64,000 nucleotides of DNA from Amniculibacterium aquaticum (GCF_003852705.1 NZ_REFA01000011.1:1-64000), one strand, 5' to 3'; shown: positions 45,033-54,646, counted from the stretch's first letter. Notes: generated by a model from the sequence alone, not told the origin. A program made the numbers and translations.

Positions 45033-45530
45033 TTAAAAATTATTTTCATCTGCAGACGGACCGTATGCACCGGGTACCGGGATGTTGTTCAGTCTGTAAT
45101 AGACCCCCAATTGTGCTCGGTGGTGGGTTATTTGATTGAGAGAATGCCTTAGAGCTTCGTACTTGGACCAATCTTGTAGAATTTGTCCGTTCATTTTCAT
45201 GGCCCATCTTCCGTCCAACTTTTCTTCGGAAATCGCATTCAAAGCCTTTATTCCGGTTTCATAATCTTGTGCAAGTTTGTCTGTCAATTCTTGTTTGGTG
45301 TTGAGGTGGGTAGGTTGGTAATCGCCTTTTCCAAAATCCAATTCGGTGGTGTTGATGATGGTTTCCGGCCAAGCAAATATCTCGACAATGTGCGTGGCAA
45401 GCGGCATCAGCTTCATGGATTTTTCGTGTGGACTGTATTCGTTTTGTCCTTCTGGGAATTGCTCAATGAATTTTTTTGTGGTTTCGAATTCGTGCTGAAA
45501 TTCTTGTTTTAACAAATTTAAAGTATTCAT
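45033..45530 (-). CDS. DinB family protein
   Basis: This 165-residue cytoplasmic four-helix protein matches the DinB/YfiT-like superfamily: NLLKQEFQHEFETTKKFIEQFPEGQNEYSPHEKSM pattern (given in part) and a metal-ligand set of His in LATHIVEI and in ITHHRAQLGVYYR near residue 137. Members are metal-dependent and some act as thiol-dependent transferases; the function here is unknown. It is a single gene on the minus strand inside the plus-strand GLPGLI group. Confidence 0.85.
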   Translation of the reverse strand: MNTLNLLKQEFQHEFETTKKFIEQFPEGQNEYSPHEKSMKLMPLATHIVEIFAWPETIINTTELDFGKGDYQPTHLNTKQELTDKLAQDYETGIKALNAISEEKLDGRWAMKMNGQILQDWSKYEALRHSLNQITHHRAQLGVYYRLNNIPVPGAYGPSADENNF

Positions 45531-45711
45531 AATATTTTGAAATTTAGAAGATTAAAATTAAAATAAATCTTTCATAAGTTTTGGATAAATAATGATAAAC
45601 TTTTATTAAAATTTGTAACATTCCATAAATTTTGAACACTAATTGTGTACCATGAGGAAAAGAAGTTTTGTTGAAAACGCTATTCTTCATTCATCAAAAA
45701 TCAAAAATAAC

Positions 45712-46617
45712 ATGAAAAAATTAGTATTCTTAGCCCTGATGTCTGTTGGCTTTAGCTCTTATGCACAAAGCAATACAGAGACAAAAATCCCTGCCAATCG
45801 TTTTTTTTATCAATTGACCATCAAGCCTAAAAAAGATTCTGCAAAATTGGAAAAAGTGATGACCGTATTGGATATTACGGATAAAAAATCGCTTTATCAG
45901 GATTATACAATGCTAGCACAAGATTCAATCATCAAAGTGAAAGTCGAAGAAATGCAGAAAACCAATGTTTTCAAGGATATGTCCAAAGATATTGTGATGC
46001 CTAAATTCGCCTATAAAGTAGCCAAAAGCTATCCAGAAATGAACATTCAATATTCCGAAGGGATGATGAACGGGATGTCTCCGGTACAATTGGCATACAA
46101 AGAAAATCCGCAATTCAATTGGAAAATTACAGGCGAAAAACAGAAAATAGGCGAGTACAATACCCAAAAAGCTACCGCAACATTTGGAGGTAGAAATTGG
46201 ACGGCGTGGTTCTCCAATGATATCACTTTGCAAGACGGACCTTACAAATTCCACGGATTACCGGGATTGATTGTAAAAGTAGAAGATACCGACAAAAATT
46301 ATTCTTGGGAACTAAAAGGAAACAAAAAAATAGACGATTTCCAGGAAGAATCCTATGCTGAAAAAGTAAGACCTGGTGGTGCCGGAAGAGTGGTTGAGGT
46401 AAGCCGTGACAAATTTGAGAAAACATTTTCCGACTATAGAAAAGACCCTTTTGCTTCGGTAAGGCAACACATCCCAGCGAACATGATGTCGCAAAAAATG
46501 CCAGGCATGGACAAGACCATCGGAGAAATGGTAAAAGATCAAGAGAAAATGATGAAGGATTTTTACAATTCCAACGACAATCCTATAGAATTTTGGACTC
46601 CTGAGAAAAAGAAATAA
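45712..46617 (+). CDS. GLPGLI family protein (copy D)
   Basis: This 301-residue secreted protein has a signal peptide (1-19, ending SYAQ). The core is IGEYNTQKATATFGGRNW, DGPYKF and GLPGLI (182-187), and the C-terminus ends DNPIEFWTPEKKK. It is paired with copy E: both have PxKDSAK after the signal peptide and FNWKIT before the core. The ATG at 45712 begins a normal signal peptide; an open frame from 45643 adds 23 residues without one and is rejected. Confidence 0.92.
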   Translation: MKKLVFLALMSVGFSSYAQSNTETKIPANRFFYQLTIKPKKDSAKLEKVMTVLDITDKKSLYQDYTMLAQDSIIKVKVEEMQKTNVFKDMSKDIVMPKFAYKVAKSYPEMNIQYSEGMMNGMSPVQLAYKENPQFNWKITGEKQKIGEYNTQKATATFGGRNWTAWFSNDITLQDGPYKFHGLPGLIVKVEDTDKNYSWELKGNKKIDDFQEESYAEKVRPGGAGRVVEVSRDKFEKTFSDYRKDPFASVRQHIPANMMSQKMPGMDKTIGEMVKDQEKMMKDFYNSNDNPIEFWTPEKKK

Positions 46618-46636
46618 ACATCAAAACCATTTTGTT

Positions 46637-47524
46637 ATGAAAAGAATTCTTGGATTTTTTACCATTTTAGTGAGCTGTTTGACTTTAGCTCAAAGCCATC
46701 GTTTTTATTATGAATTGACCTTCAAGCCGCATAAAGATTCTGCCAAAGTACAGAAAGAAGTTATGAGTTTGGACATCGATAAAAACAAATCCATCTACCA
46801 AGCCTATCAAATGGTGCAGATGGACTCTCTGTTAGAAGTTTCTATAGAAAACATGAAAAAAACAGGAGTCATGATGGATACCAAACAATTTGAAAATCAA
46901 AAAAAGGGATCTTTTGCCCATCGTATTTCGAAAAACAATCCGATCAAAGAAATCCTGTATTCCGATTTTTTAGGAACCGATTCGTATTCGTACAAAGAAC
47001 AGCCCAATTTCAATTGGAAAATTACTTCTGACAAATCAAAAATAGGTGAATACAACGCCCAAAAAGCAAGCACCGAATACGGCGGTAGAAAGTGGACGGC
47101 TTGGTTCTCTACCGATCTTCCATTTCAGGATGGACCTTACAAATTTTACGGTTTGCCTGGCCTCATTGTGAAAATAGAAGACGAGGGTAAAAATTATTCC
47201 TGGGAGCTAAAAGGAAACAAGCAAATCAAAAAAATAGCTGATGAATTGTACTTCCAAAGCATGATGAAACAGTCCCCAATTGGGAATAAAACCATGGAGG
47301 TGAGCAAGGAGAAGTTTAACGAAAAATACGAAGCCTATAAAAAAGATCCGTTAGCAAGTGTGAGACAAATGCTTACCCAACTCCCTCCGGAAGCTCAGGT
47401 ACAGATCTCCGGAGCAGGTGGACAATCGGTTTCGCAAATGATGAGAGATGCCGAAAAACAGATGAAAGAAGAGCTGGCTCGTGTGAACAACAGCATCGAA
47501 ATTCCTGTTGTTAAGACCAAATAA
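46637..47524 (+). CDS. GLPGLI family protein (copy E)
   Basis: This 295-residue secreted protein has a signal peptide (1-19, ending TLAQ) and PHKDSAKVQKEVMSLDID early in the mature part. The core is IGEYNAQKASTEYGGRKW, DGPYKF and GLPGLI (172-177), with the C-terminus NNSIEIPVVKTK. It lies 19 nt after copy D, so both are co-transcribed, and a terminator follows. Confidence 0.92.
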   Translation: MKRILGFFTILVSCLTLAQSHRFYYELTFKPHKDSAKVQKEVMSLDIDKNKSIYQAYQMVQMDSLLEVSIENMKKTGVMMDTKQFENQKKGSFAHRISKNNPIKEILYSDFLGTDSYSYKEQPNFNWKITSDKSKIGEYNAQKASTEYGGRKWTAWFSTDLPFQDGPYKFYGLPGLIVKIEDEGKNYSWELKGNKQIKKIADELYFQSMMKQSPIGNKTMEVSKEKFNEKYEAYKKDPLASVRQMLTQLPPEAQVQISGAGGQSVSQMMRDAEKQMKEELARVNNSIEIPVVKTK

Positions 47525-47555
47525 TAGACCTTCATTTTAACTATTTATATTGTAG

Positions 47556-47589
47556 AGAAGCCCGAGAACAGTATTGTTTTCGGGCTTCT
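47556..47589 (+). terminator. Terminator after GLPGLI copy E
   Basis: A 15-bp stem with one G-U pair joins 47556-47570 to 47575-47589 around a 4-nt loop. Confidence 0.82.
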
Positions 47590-47644
47590 TAATGAGTTTT
47601 GTCAAGCTTTTGGTTTTTCTTATTTAGATTAAGTTTAAATAGCG

Positions 47645-47652
47645 TATCTTTG
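47645..47652 (+). promoter_or_regulatory. feoAB promoter -7 element
   Basis: TATCTTTG lies 18 nt before the feoA GTG at 47671. No Fur box was recognised with confidence. Confidence 0.5.
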
Positions 47653-47670
47653 CGTAGAAATTTTTCAGCC

Positions 47671-47928
47671 GTGAAGAGAGATCATTCCAATAAGTTAAGT
47701 TGTTTTCCACAGAATATCGATGGAAGAATTTGTGGGTACGATAACGACAATCTTAAAATGCCCAACAAAATTATCGAAATGGGATTGTTGCCGGACACCC
47801 TTTTCAAAATCCTGTATCAAGCCCCTTTTAATGGACCTTTGTATATAGAATTTGGTGAAGAGAAAAGTCGAATTGCCTTGCGTGTAGAAGAGGCTCAATT
47901 CATTATTGTAGAATCGACCACAGCCTAA
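47671..47928 (+). CDS. feoA: Ferrous iron transport protein FeoA
   Basis: FeoA is a small SH3-like cytoplasmic protein that helps FeoB take up Fe(II). The 85-residue protein has the pattern IIEMGLLPDTLFKILYQAP, FNGPLYIEFGEEKSRIALR and a terminal EAQFIIVE, as in the family. The start is taken as the GTG at 47671 (MKRDHSNKL), just after a promoter; the upstream open frame to 47599 lies across the promoter and is rejected. feoB follows after 51 nt. Confidence 0.85.
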   Translation: MKRDHSNKLSCFPQNIDGRICGYDNDNLKMPNKIIEMGLLPDTLFKILYQAPFNGPLYIEFGEEKSRIALRVEEAQFIIVESTTA

Positions 47929-47979
47929 GCTTCTTGGCTTTTGAAGTTTTGTCTTTCGTATTAATTTTTAACACGACCC

Positions 47980-50016
47980 ATGCAGACCGATCAAAAAAAA
48001 CAAATACTTTTAGTAGGAAATCCCAATGTTGGCAAATCTACCGTTTTCAACCAATTGTGTAACCGAAAACAAAAAACCGGAAACTATGCCGGAGTTACTG
48101 TTGCTGCCCACTCTGGAGACTATATCTATCAAGACCAAAAGGTAGAAATTGTTGACCTTCCTGGTTCGTACAGCATCTATCCAAGCTCTGAAGACGAAGC
48201 CATTTTTTCTAAATATCTGATAGACGAAGCCCATAAGTACAGCGGCGTCATCTATGTTTTGGAAGCACTAAGCATCAAAAGAGGACTTCTTTTGTTCCGA
48301 CAAATTCAGGATTTGGGAATTCCGGTTCTTATATTATTGAACCAAATAGATCAAGCTGAAAAAAGAGGCATACACATCGATATTCCTCTTTTAGAAGAAG
48401 AATTAGGAACTAAAGTTATCCCGACCAATGCCAAAGAAGGGATCGGCATTGATGAGCTTAGAAATTCCATTTACAACAACAAGTTCAGGACTTCCAACCA
48501 CATATCGTTCCAAATTCCTACCGAACACAGAGGCTTGGTTTTCAAAATATTATCCGATTCTAAAGAAGAAAATCAATATAAAATCTGGACGCTTTTGGCA
48601 TCCGAAACCTATATTGCAAAATTGGAAACCGTAAGCGAACAATTGAGGGATAACGAAGAGCTAAAGTGCTTGGTTCCCAAAAGATTGCAAACGCAAGAAA
48701 CCATAAGGAGGTACTTGTCCATCGACAAAACCATCGCCAAAGTCATCAATAAAAAACCTCAGTTCAAGGAATTGCTCACGGAAAAACTGGACAAAGTTTT
48801 GGTTCATAAATTTTGGGGCTATTTATTTTTCATCTTCGTCATGCTGATGATTTTCCAAATGGTCTATTATTTGGCAGCCTATCCTATGGATTGGATTTCT
48901 AATTTTTTCCTTTGGTTTTCCGAGTTTTCAGCAGAGACACTTCCTGCTGGGCCTATCAATTCTCTAATATCTAACGGAATTATTCCTGGGATTGGTGGGA
49001 TTGTCGTTTTCGCCCCACAAATTGGGATACTTTTGTATATGCTCTATCTTTTGGAAGATTCCGGCTATATGGCGAGGGTGGTTTTCCTTATGGACCGATT
49101 GCTCAGGCCTTTCGGGTTGAGTGGTAAAAGCATTGTTCCGCTTATTTCAGGTACGGCTTGTGCCATTCCGGCCATCATGTCCACCAGAAATATTGAGAAT
49201 GTTAAAGAACGGTTGATCACCATCTTGGTAACTCCTTTTATGACTTGTTCTGCTCGATTGCCGGTGTACAGCATCATTATAGAATTGGTGATACCGGACA
49301 AAACTTTTATCGGTATTTCTTACAAAGCCATCGCTCTTTTGGCGATGTATTTGGTCGGATTTTTCATGGCGTTGCTGTCGTCCTTTGTTTTGAAAAAAAT
49401 TATTAAAAATGTTGGTAAATCCTTTTTGGTAATGGATTTGCCGACTTATAAAAAGCCTCTTTTTGGTTACGATTTCAAGATTGTATTGCAGAAAGTTTGG
49501 GAATTTATCACAGGTGCTGGGAAAATTATTTTCCTTGTTAGCATCATCATTTGGGTTTTAAGCTATTTTGGACCCGCTCAAAAATCCGGTTCGTTTATGG
49601 ATGCCGATGTCAAGCTGAAACAATCCTATTTGGCAAAAATGGGACATCAGATAGAGCCCGTCATTGCACCGTTGGGATACGATTGGAAAATGGGAGTGGG
49701 GATCATCACCAGTTTTGCAGCTCGAGAAGTTTTTGTAGGAACAATGGCAACGCTTTATAGTTTGGACGATGAAGCTCCGGAAGGCACCATCATCGAAAAA
49801 ATGAGAAACGATGTGAATGAAAATGGCGAGAAGGTCTTTTCTTTTGCAACGGGTATTTCTATATTGATGTATTATGCTTTTGCCATGCAATGCATCTCTA
49901 CCATTGCCGTGGTGTACAGAGAGACAAAATCTCTGAAGTGGACTTTGATACAGTTGGTGTCCATGTCCGGTTTGGCCTATATCGTTTCGCTGGTGGTTTA
50001 TCAGCTGTTTAAATAA
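47980..50016 (+). CDS. feoB: Ferrous iron transporter FeoB
   Basis: FeoB is the Fe(II) transporter of the inner membrane with an N-terminal G domain. The 678-residue protein has G1 GNPNVGKST (13-21), G3 DLPGSYS and G4 NQID, then a helical linker. The membrane domain carries the gate motif SGTACAIPAI and later TCSARLPVY, both with the cysteines conserved in FeoB. The length is near the short end for the family (E. coli about 770). It lies between feoA and a Cys-rich companion. Confidence 0.96.
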   Translation: MQTDQKKQILLVGNPNVGKSTVFNQLCNRKQKTGNYAGVTVAAHSGDYIYQDQKVEIVDLPGSYSIYPSSEDEAIFSKYLIDEAHKYSGVIYVLEALSIKRGLLLFRQIQDLGIPVLILLNQIDQAEKRGIHIDIPLLEEELGTKVIPTNAKEGIGIDELRNSIYNNKFRTSNHISFQIPTEHRGLVFKILSDSKEENQYKIWTLLASETYIAKLETVSEQLRDNEELKCLVPKRLQTQETIRRYLSIDKTIAKVINKKPQFKELLTEKLDKVLVHKFWGYLFFIFVMLMIFQMVYYLAAYPMDWISNFFLWFSEFSAETLPAGPINSLISNGIIPGIGGIVVFAPQIGILLYMLYLLEDSGYMARVVFLMDRLLRPFGLSGKSIVPLISGTACAIPAIMSTRNIENVKERLITILVTPFMTCSARLPVYSIIIELVIPDKTFIGISYKAIALLAMYLVGFFMALLSSFVLKKIIKNVGKSFLVMDLPTYKKPLFGYDFKIVLQKVWEFITGAGKIIFLVSIIIWVLSYFGPAQKSGSFMDADVKLKQSYLAKMGHQIEPVIAPLGYDWKMGVGIITSFAAREVFVGTMATLYSLDDEAPEGTIIEKMRNDVNENGEKVFSFATGISILMYYAFAMQCISTIAVVYRETKSLKWTLIQLVSMSGLAYIVSLVVYQLFK

Positions 50017-50036
50017 GTCATTAAAAATCAATAATA

Positions 50037-50180
50037 ATGGATTCTCTAACCGTTCAGTACATCGTATTAGCCGTAGTATTTGTCTTGGCGTGTTATTATT
50101 TTTACAGATACATTAGAAAAAGTTTTGTGAAAAAAGATGGTGGAAAAGATAAAGATTGTGGCAGAGGCTGCTGCTCTTGA
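50037..50180 (+). CDS. FeoB-associated Cys-rich membrane protein
   Basis: A 47-residue protein begins MDSLTVQYIVLAVVFVLACY, with one membrane segment (about 6-24), a basic region and the tail DCGRGCCS. It matches the small FeoB-associated Cys-rich family that in many Bacteroidota and Firmicutes replaces FeoC. The cysteines may bind iron or a cluster; this is inferred. It lies 20 nt after feoB and is followed by a terminator. It is too short for common gene-finding cut-offs. Confidence 0.85.
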   Translation: MDSLTVQYIVLAVVFVLACYYFYRYIRKSFVKKDGGKDKDCGRGCCS

Positions 50181-50198
50181 GTTTATGATATAAATTTA

Positions 50199-50241
50199 AA
50201 AAAAAACTTCCAATGCAAGAGCATTTGGGAGTTTTTTTTTG
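50199..50241 (+). terminator. Terminator after the feo operon
   Basis: The sequence AAAAAACTTCC-AATGC pairs with GCATTTGGGAGTTTTTT with one bulge and one G-U pair, and a T-run ends it. Confidence 0.8.
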
Positions 50242-50541
50242 AATACTAATTGTAAATTTTTTAACATGAATCTGTTCCTTAAAGGACACAACCTCCTGAA
50301 TGTAAAAAGCATTCAGACCTACGGCATTAACAATATTTCCGAAAGTTTGTATGAGCAAAGGCTGATGACCATGTCCATGTTGATTGGAGCTACAAAGAAT
50401 TTTTAAATAAAAAGGCCGTCTCACAACTCGTGAAAACGGCCTTTACTTTATGAAATTTCCCGTATCTTTATTTGAGAAAGGTATTCGATTAAACGATGTT
50501 CAATCCTCGTTATTTGGCAACGATACGCCTTTCGTTCAGTA
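50242..50541. other. Gene-poor gap with a possible small ORF and hairpin
   Basis: This 300-nt stretch separates the feo terminator from the sufD stop. A 46-codon plus-strand frame (50266-50406, starting MNLFLKGHNLLNVK) is followed at once by a hairpin with AAAGGCCGT (50411-50419) paired to ACGGCCTTT (50436-50444). A second short frame (50450-50545) starts MKFPVSLFEKG. Neither resembles a known protein. The hairpin could terminate sufD on the minus strand. A gene remnant or a small RNA is possible. Confidence 0.35.
50411..50444. terminator. Hairpin terminator near the suf operon end
   Basis: A 9-bp GC-rich stem pairs 50411-50419 with 50436-50444, with an inner TCAC/GTGA pairing. A runs precede it and T residues follow, so it may end sufD transcription from the minus strand. 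Confidence 0.6.
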
Positions 50542-51822
50542 TTAAAAGCTTAAATCTACTTCTAATTTTTCCGCCAAAAGACTGGAAACTTTATCTTTTA
50601 ATTGTTCGATGTCTATATTTTGCATGGTATCGTTAGCAAAAGCATACAGCAACAACGCTTGTGCTTCATTTTTAGAGATACCTCTGGCTCTAAGGTAGAA
50701 CATGGCATCTTCATTCAACTGGCCTACCGTACAACCGTGTGAGCATTTTACATCATCTGCAAAAATTTCCAGCTGAGGTTTGGTGTCTATGGTTGCCCCT
50801 TCGTTCAGCAAGATGTTGTTGTTTTGTTGATAAGCATTGGTTTTCTGAGCAATTTTATCCACAAAAACTTTTCCGTTGAATACGCCTTTTGCTTGGTCTT
50901 TAAAGATGCCTTTATAGTTTTGGTACGACTCGCAGTTAGGTTGTTTGTGGTGCACGGCAGTATGATGGTCCACCAATTGATTGTCACCAATAATGGTAAT
51001 TCCGTTCATAAAAGAGTTGATGTTCTCTCCTGCATGGATGAAGTCCAAATTATTTCTCACCAATTTACCACCAAAACTGAAGGTGTTCACAGTAGCCAAG
51101 CTGTCTCGGTCTTGTTTGGCAAATGTATGATCGATAAGGTAAGTGGTTTGGCTGTCGTTTTGCAATTTGTGCCAATCGGCTTTGGCATTTTTTCCGACAA
51201 AAATTTCGGTAACCGAATTGGTCAATACAAAAGAATTGTCGTAGTTGTGATGGCTTTCAATAATCTCTACGGCTGCACCGTCTTCTACCACCAATAAGTT
51301 GTGTGGGTTGTAGAAGGTGTTTTCTTCTTGGTTTTGTGACAGGTAGAATACATGAATTGGTCTTTCTATTCTTGTATTTTTTGGTACATGAAGTACGAAA
51401 CCGTTCTTGGTTAGGGCCTCATTCAGTTGGCAAAAAGCATTTTCCGAAGAGGTTAAGGTATGAAGATACCCTTTTAAAAAATCAGAATATTCTTTATTTT
51501 CCAAAGCATTCTTCAAGGTTAGGACTTTAGCACTTTCAATAGAAATTTTGGAAAGTTCTGGGTGCATTATTCCGTTTACAAATACCAAGAAATCAAAATG
51601 CTCCTCGCCCAAATGCAAATCATCCAATTGTCTTTTGGTAATGTTGTGCGCTTGGTTTGGGGCGAAATTATAGTCTTTCTCCGTAATTTCTTTTAGGTGG
51701 GTATATTTGTATTCTTCGTCTTTTTTGGTAGGAAATCCTAAAGCTAAAAAATTCTCTAAAGCCTTAAGTTTTTCTCCTGAAAGTGAAGGTTTTATTCGTT
51801 CAATTTGTTCGTATAGACTCAT
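50542..51822 (-). CDS. sufD: Fe-S cluster assembly protein SufD
   Basis: SufD is part of the SufBC2D scaffold that builds Fe-S clusters. The 426-residue protein has the beta-helix core shared with SufB, including HHTAVHHKQPNCESYQNYKG and the C-terminal DVKCSHGCTVGQLNEDAMFYLRARG, quoted in part; the CSHG region with His matches the SufD family. It is the last gene of sufB-sufC-sufD, starting 62 nt after sufC. Confidence 0.95.
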   Translation of the reverse strand: MSLYEQIERIKPSLSGEKLKALENFLALGFPTKKDEEYKYTHLKEITEKDYNFAPNQAHNITKRQLDDLHLGEEHFDFLVFVNGIMHPELSKISIESAKVLTLKNALENKEYSDFLKGYLHTLTSSENAFCQLNEALTKNGFVLHVPKNTRIERPIHVFYLSQNQEENTFYNPHNLLVVEDGAAVEIIESHHNYDNSFVLTNSVTEIFVGKNAKADWHKLQNDSQTTYLIDHTFAKQDRDSLATVNTFSFGGKLVRNNLDFIHAGENINSFMNGITIIGDNQLVDHHTAVHHKQPNCESYQNYKGIFKDQAKGVFNGKVFVDKIAQKTNAYQQNNNILLNEGATIDTKPQLEIFADDVKCSHGCTVGQLNEDAMFYLRARGISKNEAQALLLYAFANDTMQNIDIEQLKDKVSSLLAEKLEVDLSF

Positions 51823-51884
51823 AATAGCTAGATTGTGTGAGTTTTATTGTTGAATTTGGAATGGGAGTATGAAAGAATCTAAGA

Positions 51885-52628
51885 TTAGTTTACCAACCAA
51901 TCGTATCCTTTTTCTTCTAGTTCCAAAGCCAAGTTTTTGTCACCGGTTTTGATGATTTTACCATCGGCCAAAACATGCACAAAATCCGGTTGTATATAGT
52001 CCAACAATCTTTGGTAGTGAGTGATAAGCAACACCGCATTTCCTTCGTTTTTAAAAGAATTGACACCGTCTGCGACAATTCTTAGGGCATCGATATCCAA
52101 TCCAGAATCGGTTTCGTCCAAGATGGCCAACTTAGGATCCAACATCAACATTTGGAAAATTTCGTTTCTTTTCTTTTCACCTCCAGAGAAGCCTTCGTTC
52201 AGAGATCTACCTAAAAATTCTTTTTTTATGCCTAATTTCTCAGAATTTTTACGCACCAATGCCAACATGTCTTTAGCAGACATTTCAGGCTCTCCTTTTG
52301 ATTTTCTGGTTTCGTTGATGGCCGCTTTGATAAAGTTGGTTACCGTAACTCCCGGTATTTCTACAGGATATTGGAAGGATAGGAAAATCCCTTTGTGAGC
52401 TCTTTCTTCCGGAGCATCTTCTACGATGTTTTCGCCTTCAAAAAGGATTTCGCCACCGGTAACTTCATAATCTTCTTTTCCTGCAATAACAGAAGAGAGT
52501 GTGGATTTTCCAGCACCATTTGGTCCCATAATCGCGTGTACCTCTCCCGGTTTTATTTCTAAATTAATTCCTTTTAATATTTGTTTGCCCTCTTCAATCT
52601 GAGCTTGTAGATTATTTATTTTTAACAT
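51885..52628 (-). CDS. sufC: Fe-S assembly ATPase SufC
   Basis: SufC is the ABC-type ATPase of the SUF scaffold, acting in the cytoplasm. The 247-residue protein has Walker A GPNGAGKST (about 35-43), the signature LNEGFSGGEKKRNEI and Walker B LAILDETDSGLD. The Asp-Glu-Thr stretch and the GFSGGEKKR signature are typical of SufC. It lies 99 nt after sufB and 62 nt before sufD. Confidence 0.97.
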   Translation of the reverse strand: MLKINNLQAQIEEGKQILKGINLEIKPGEVHAIMGPNGAGKSTLSSVIAGKEDYEVTGGEILFEGENIVEDAPEERAHKGIFLSFQYPVEIPGVTVTNFIKAAINETRKSKGEPEMSAKDMLALVRKNSEKLGIKKEFLGRSLNEGFSGGEKKRNEIFQMLMLDPKLAILDETDSGLDIDALRIVADGVNSFKNEGNAVLLITHYQRLLDYIQPDFVHVLADGKIIKTGDKNLALELEEKGYDWLVN

Positions 52629-52727
52629 TTTATTTTTTCTTTTGAATTGTGTTGAATTGATTATCCTGCATGGTGATGCAATACAATAGCAACGGTTATA
52701 TACTACTTTATTTGAAAGGTAAATTTG

Positions 52728-54176
52728 TTATCCTACACTTCCTTCCAACGAAATTTCTAATAATTTTTGTGCTTCGATGGCAAATTCCATTGGGAGCTTG
52801 TTCAGGACTTCTTTTCCAAATCCGTTTACGATTAGGGCAATGGCCTTCTCCGTGTTGATACCTCTTTGGTTGCAGTAGAAAATTTGATCTTCTCCAATTT
52901 TAGAAGTCGTAGCTTCGTGTTCCAATTGTGCCGTAGGATCTTTAATTTCGATATACGGGAAAGTATGTGCACCACAATCATTCCCCATTAATAAGGAGTC
53001 GCATTGCGAGAAGTTTCTAGCCCCTTTTGCTGTTGGCATTACTTTTACCAAACCTCTGTACGAGTTGTTGGATTTACCAGCAGATATTCCTTTGGAAATA
53101 ATTGTAGATCTCGTGTTTTTCCCAATATGGATCATCTTGGTACCGGTATCGGCATATTGATGGTTGTTGGTTACAGCAATCGAATAAAATTCTCCAATGG
53201 AATTGTCTCCTTTTAGGATGCACGATGGATATTTCCAAGTAACGGCAGAACCTGTCTCTACCTGTGTCCAAGATATTTTTGCATTGCGTTCTGCCAAACC
53301 TCTTTTGGTTACAAAGTTGAACACCCCACCTTTACCATCGGCATCACCGGGATACCAGTTTTGTACGGTAGAATATTTTATTTCGGCTCCGTCCATGGCG
53401 ATAAGTTCGACCACAGCGGCGTGCAATTGGTTTTCGTCTCTCGAAGGTGCTGTACAACCTTCCAAATAAGAAACATACGACCCTTCATCGGCCACCAAAA
53501 GTGTTCTTTCAAACTGACCGGTACCTTCTTTATTGATACGGAAATAGGTCGAAAGTTCCATAGGACATTTGATGCCTTTTGGAATGTAGCAGAAGCTGCC
53601 GTCAGAAAATACAGCCGAGTTGAGTGCTGCATAAAAATTATCTCCTCTTGGTACAACTTTGCCAATGTATTTTTTCACCAAATCCGGATATTCTTTGATC
53701 GCTTCGGACATGGAGCAGAAAATAATACCTTTTTCTTTTAGCGTTTCCTGAAAAGTTGTTTTTACGGAAACCGAGTCAATGACAAGATCTACCGCCACAT
53801 TGGTCAGTCTTTTTTGCTCTTCGATATTGATGCCCAATTTCTCAAAGGTTTTCAACAATTCCGGATCCACCTCGTCCAAGCTGTTCAGTTGAGGTTTCTT
53901 TTTCGGAGCTGCATAGTATTTTATAGCCTGAAAATCAGGTTTTTCGTATTTGACATTGGCCCAGTTGGGTTCTTCCATTTTTTGCCAAATTCTAAAGGAT
54001 TCCAAGCGCCACTCGGTCATCCATTCCGGTTCTTCTTTTTTCTCAGAAATCATTCTAACGATATCTTCAGAAAGTCCTGTTGGGAAATCCTCGTATTCGA
54101 TATCGGTATAAAATCCGGCTTCGTATTGTTTATTTTCCAGATCAATCCTTAGATCGTCTTCTGTGTATTTTGCCAT
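52728..54176 (-). CDS. sufB: Fe-S cluster assembly protein SufB
   Basis: SufB is the cluster-holding scaffold subunit. The 482-residue protein has the usual N-terminal helical region and a beta-helix with [32 protein letters not shown] and [18 protein letters not shown], each with conserved cysteines or acidic residues. The C-terminus has [21 protein letters not shown]. It is the first of the sufBCD set, 109 nt after sufA. No sufS or sufE gene lies here. Confidence 0.97.
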   Translation of the reverse strand: MAKYTEDDLRIDLENKQYEAGFYTDIEYEDFPTGLSEDIVRMISEKKEEPEWMTEWRLESFRIWQKMEEPNWANVKYEKPDFQAIKYYAAPKKKPQLNSLDEVDPELLKTFEKLGINIEEQKRLTNVAVDLVIDSVSVKTTFQETLKEKGIIFCSMSEAIKEYPDLVKKYIGKVVPRGDNFYAALNSAVFSDGSFCYIPKGIKCPMELSTYFRINKEGTGQFERTLLVADEGSYVSYLEGCTAPSRDENQLHAAVVELIAMDGAEIKYSTVQNWYPGDADGKGGVFNFVTKRGLAERNAKISWTQVETGSAVTWKYPSCILKGDNSIGEFYSIAVTNNHQYADTGTKMIHIGKNTRSTIISKGISAGKSNNSYRGLVKVMPTAKGARNFSQCDSLLMGNDCGAHTFPYIEIKDPTAQLEHEATTSKIGEDQIFYCNQRGINTEKAIALIVNGFGKEVLNKLPMEFAIEAQKLLEISLEGSVG

Positions 54177-54285
54177 AAATGAATTATGAAATTAATAAGT
54201 AAGGTTTTTGTAAAAATGAAATACTGTATTATGATTTCACGATGTATGTAAAAGGAAAGATTTTGTCTATCCTTAATTTTTTTTT

Positions 54286-54615
54286 CTAAAGCGAAAAGCT
54301 CTCGCCACAGCCACAAGTTCTGGACGCATTCGGATTTTGGAAGACAAAACCTTTCCCGTTTAGTCCTCCGGAGAACTCCAAAACCGTACCTGCGAGGTAC
54401 AAAATGGATTTTTTATCAATGATGATTTTTATTCCGTTGTCTTCAAAAACTTGGTCGGCATCGCTTTTTTGATTGTCGAATTTTAAGACATATTCCAAAC
54501 CGCTGCAACCGCCACTTTTTACACCAACCCTGATAAAATCTAGGCTGGGATCGAATCCGTCTTCTGTCATCAATTGTACTGCTTTAAGTTTTGCAGTATC
54601 AGATACTTTGATCAT
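54286..54615 (-). CDS. sufA: A-type Fe-S carrier (SufA/IscA family)
   Basis: This 109-residue protein is an A-type carrier that hands Fe-S clusters to targets. The three family cysteines are present in GGCSGLEY (near 37-44) and in the terminal CGCGESF. Location upstream of sufB favours the SUF-linked member, though A-type carriers (sufA, iscA, erpA) are not clearly separable from sequence. Its promoter is at 54654-54647. Confidence 0.88.
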   Translation of the reverse strand: MIKVSDTAKLKAVQLMTEDGFDPSLDFIRVGVKSGGCSGLEYVLKFDNQKSDADQVFEDNGIKIIIDKKSILYLAGTVLEFSGGLNGKGFVFQNPNASRTCGCGESFSL

Positions 54616-54646
54616 CTCAATTTTTATTTAGAATGATTTTAGATTG

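Noticed and set aside
39402-47524. Type IX secretion C-terminal domains on GLPGLI proteins
   Set aside because: The C-termini end in Asn/Glu-rich tails and lack the beta-strand and Lys-rich end pattern of T9SS sorting domains.
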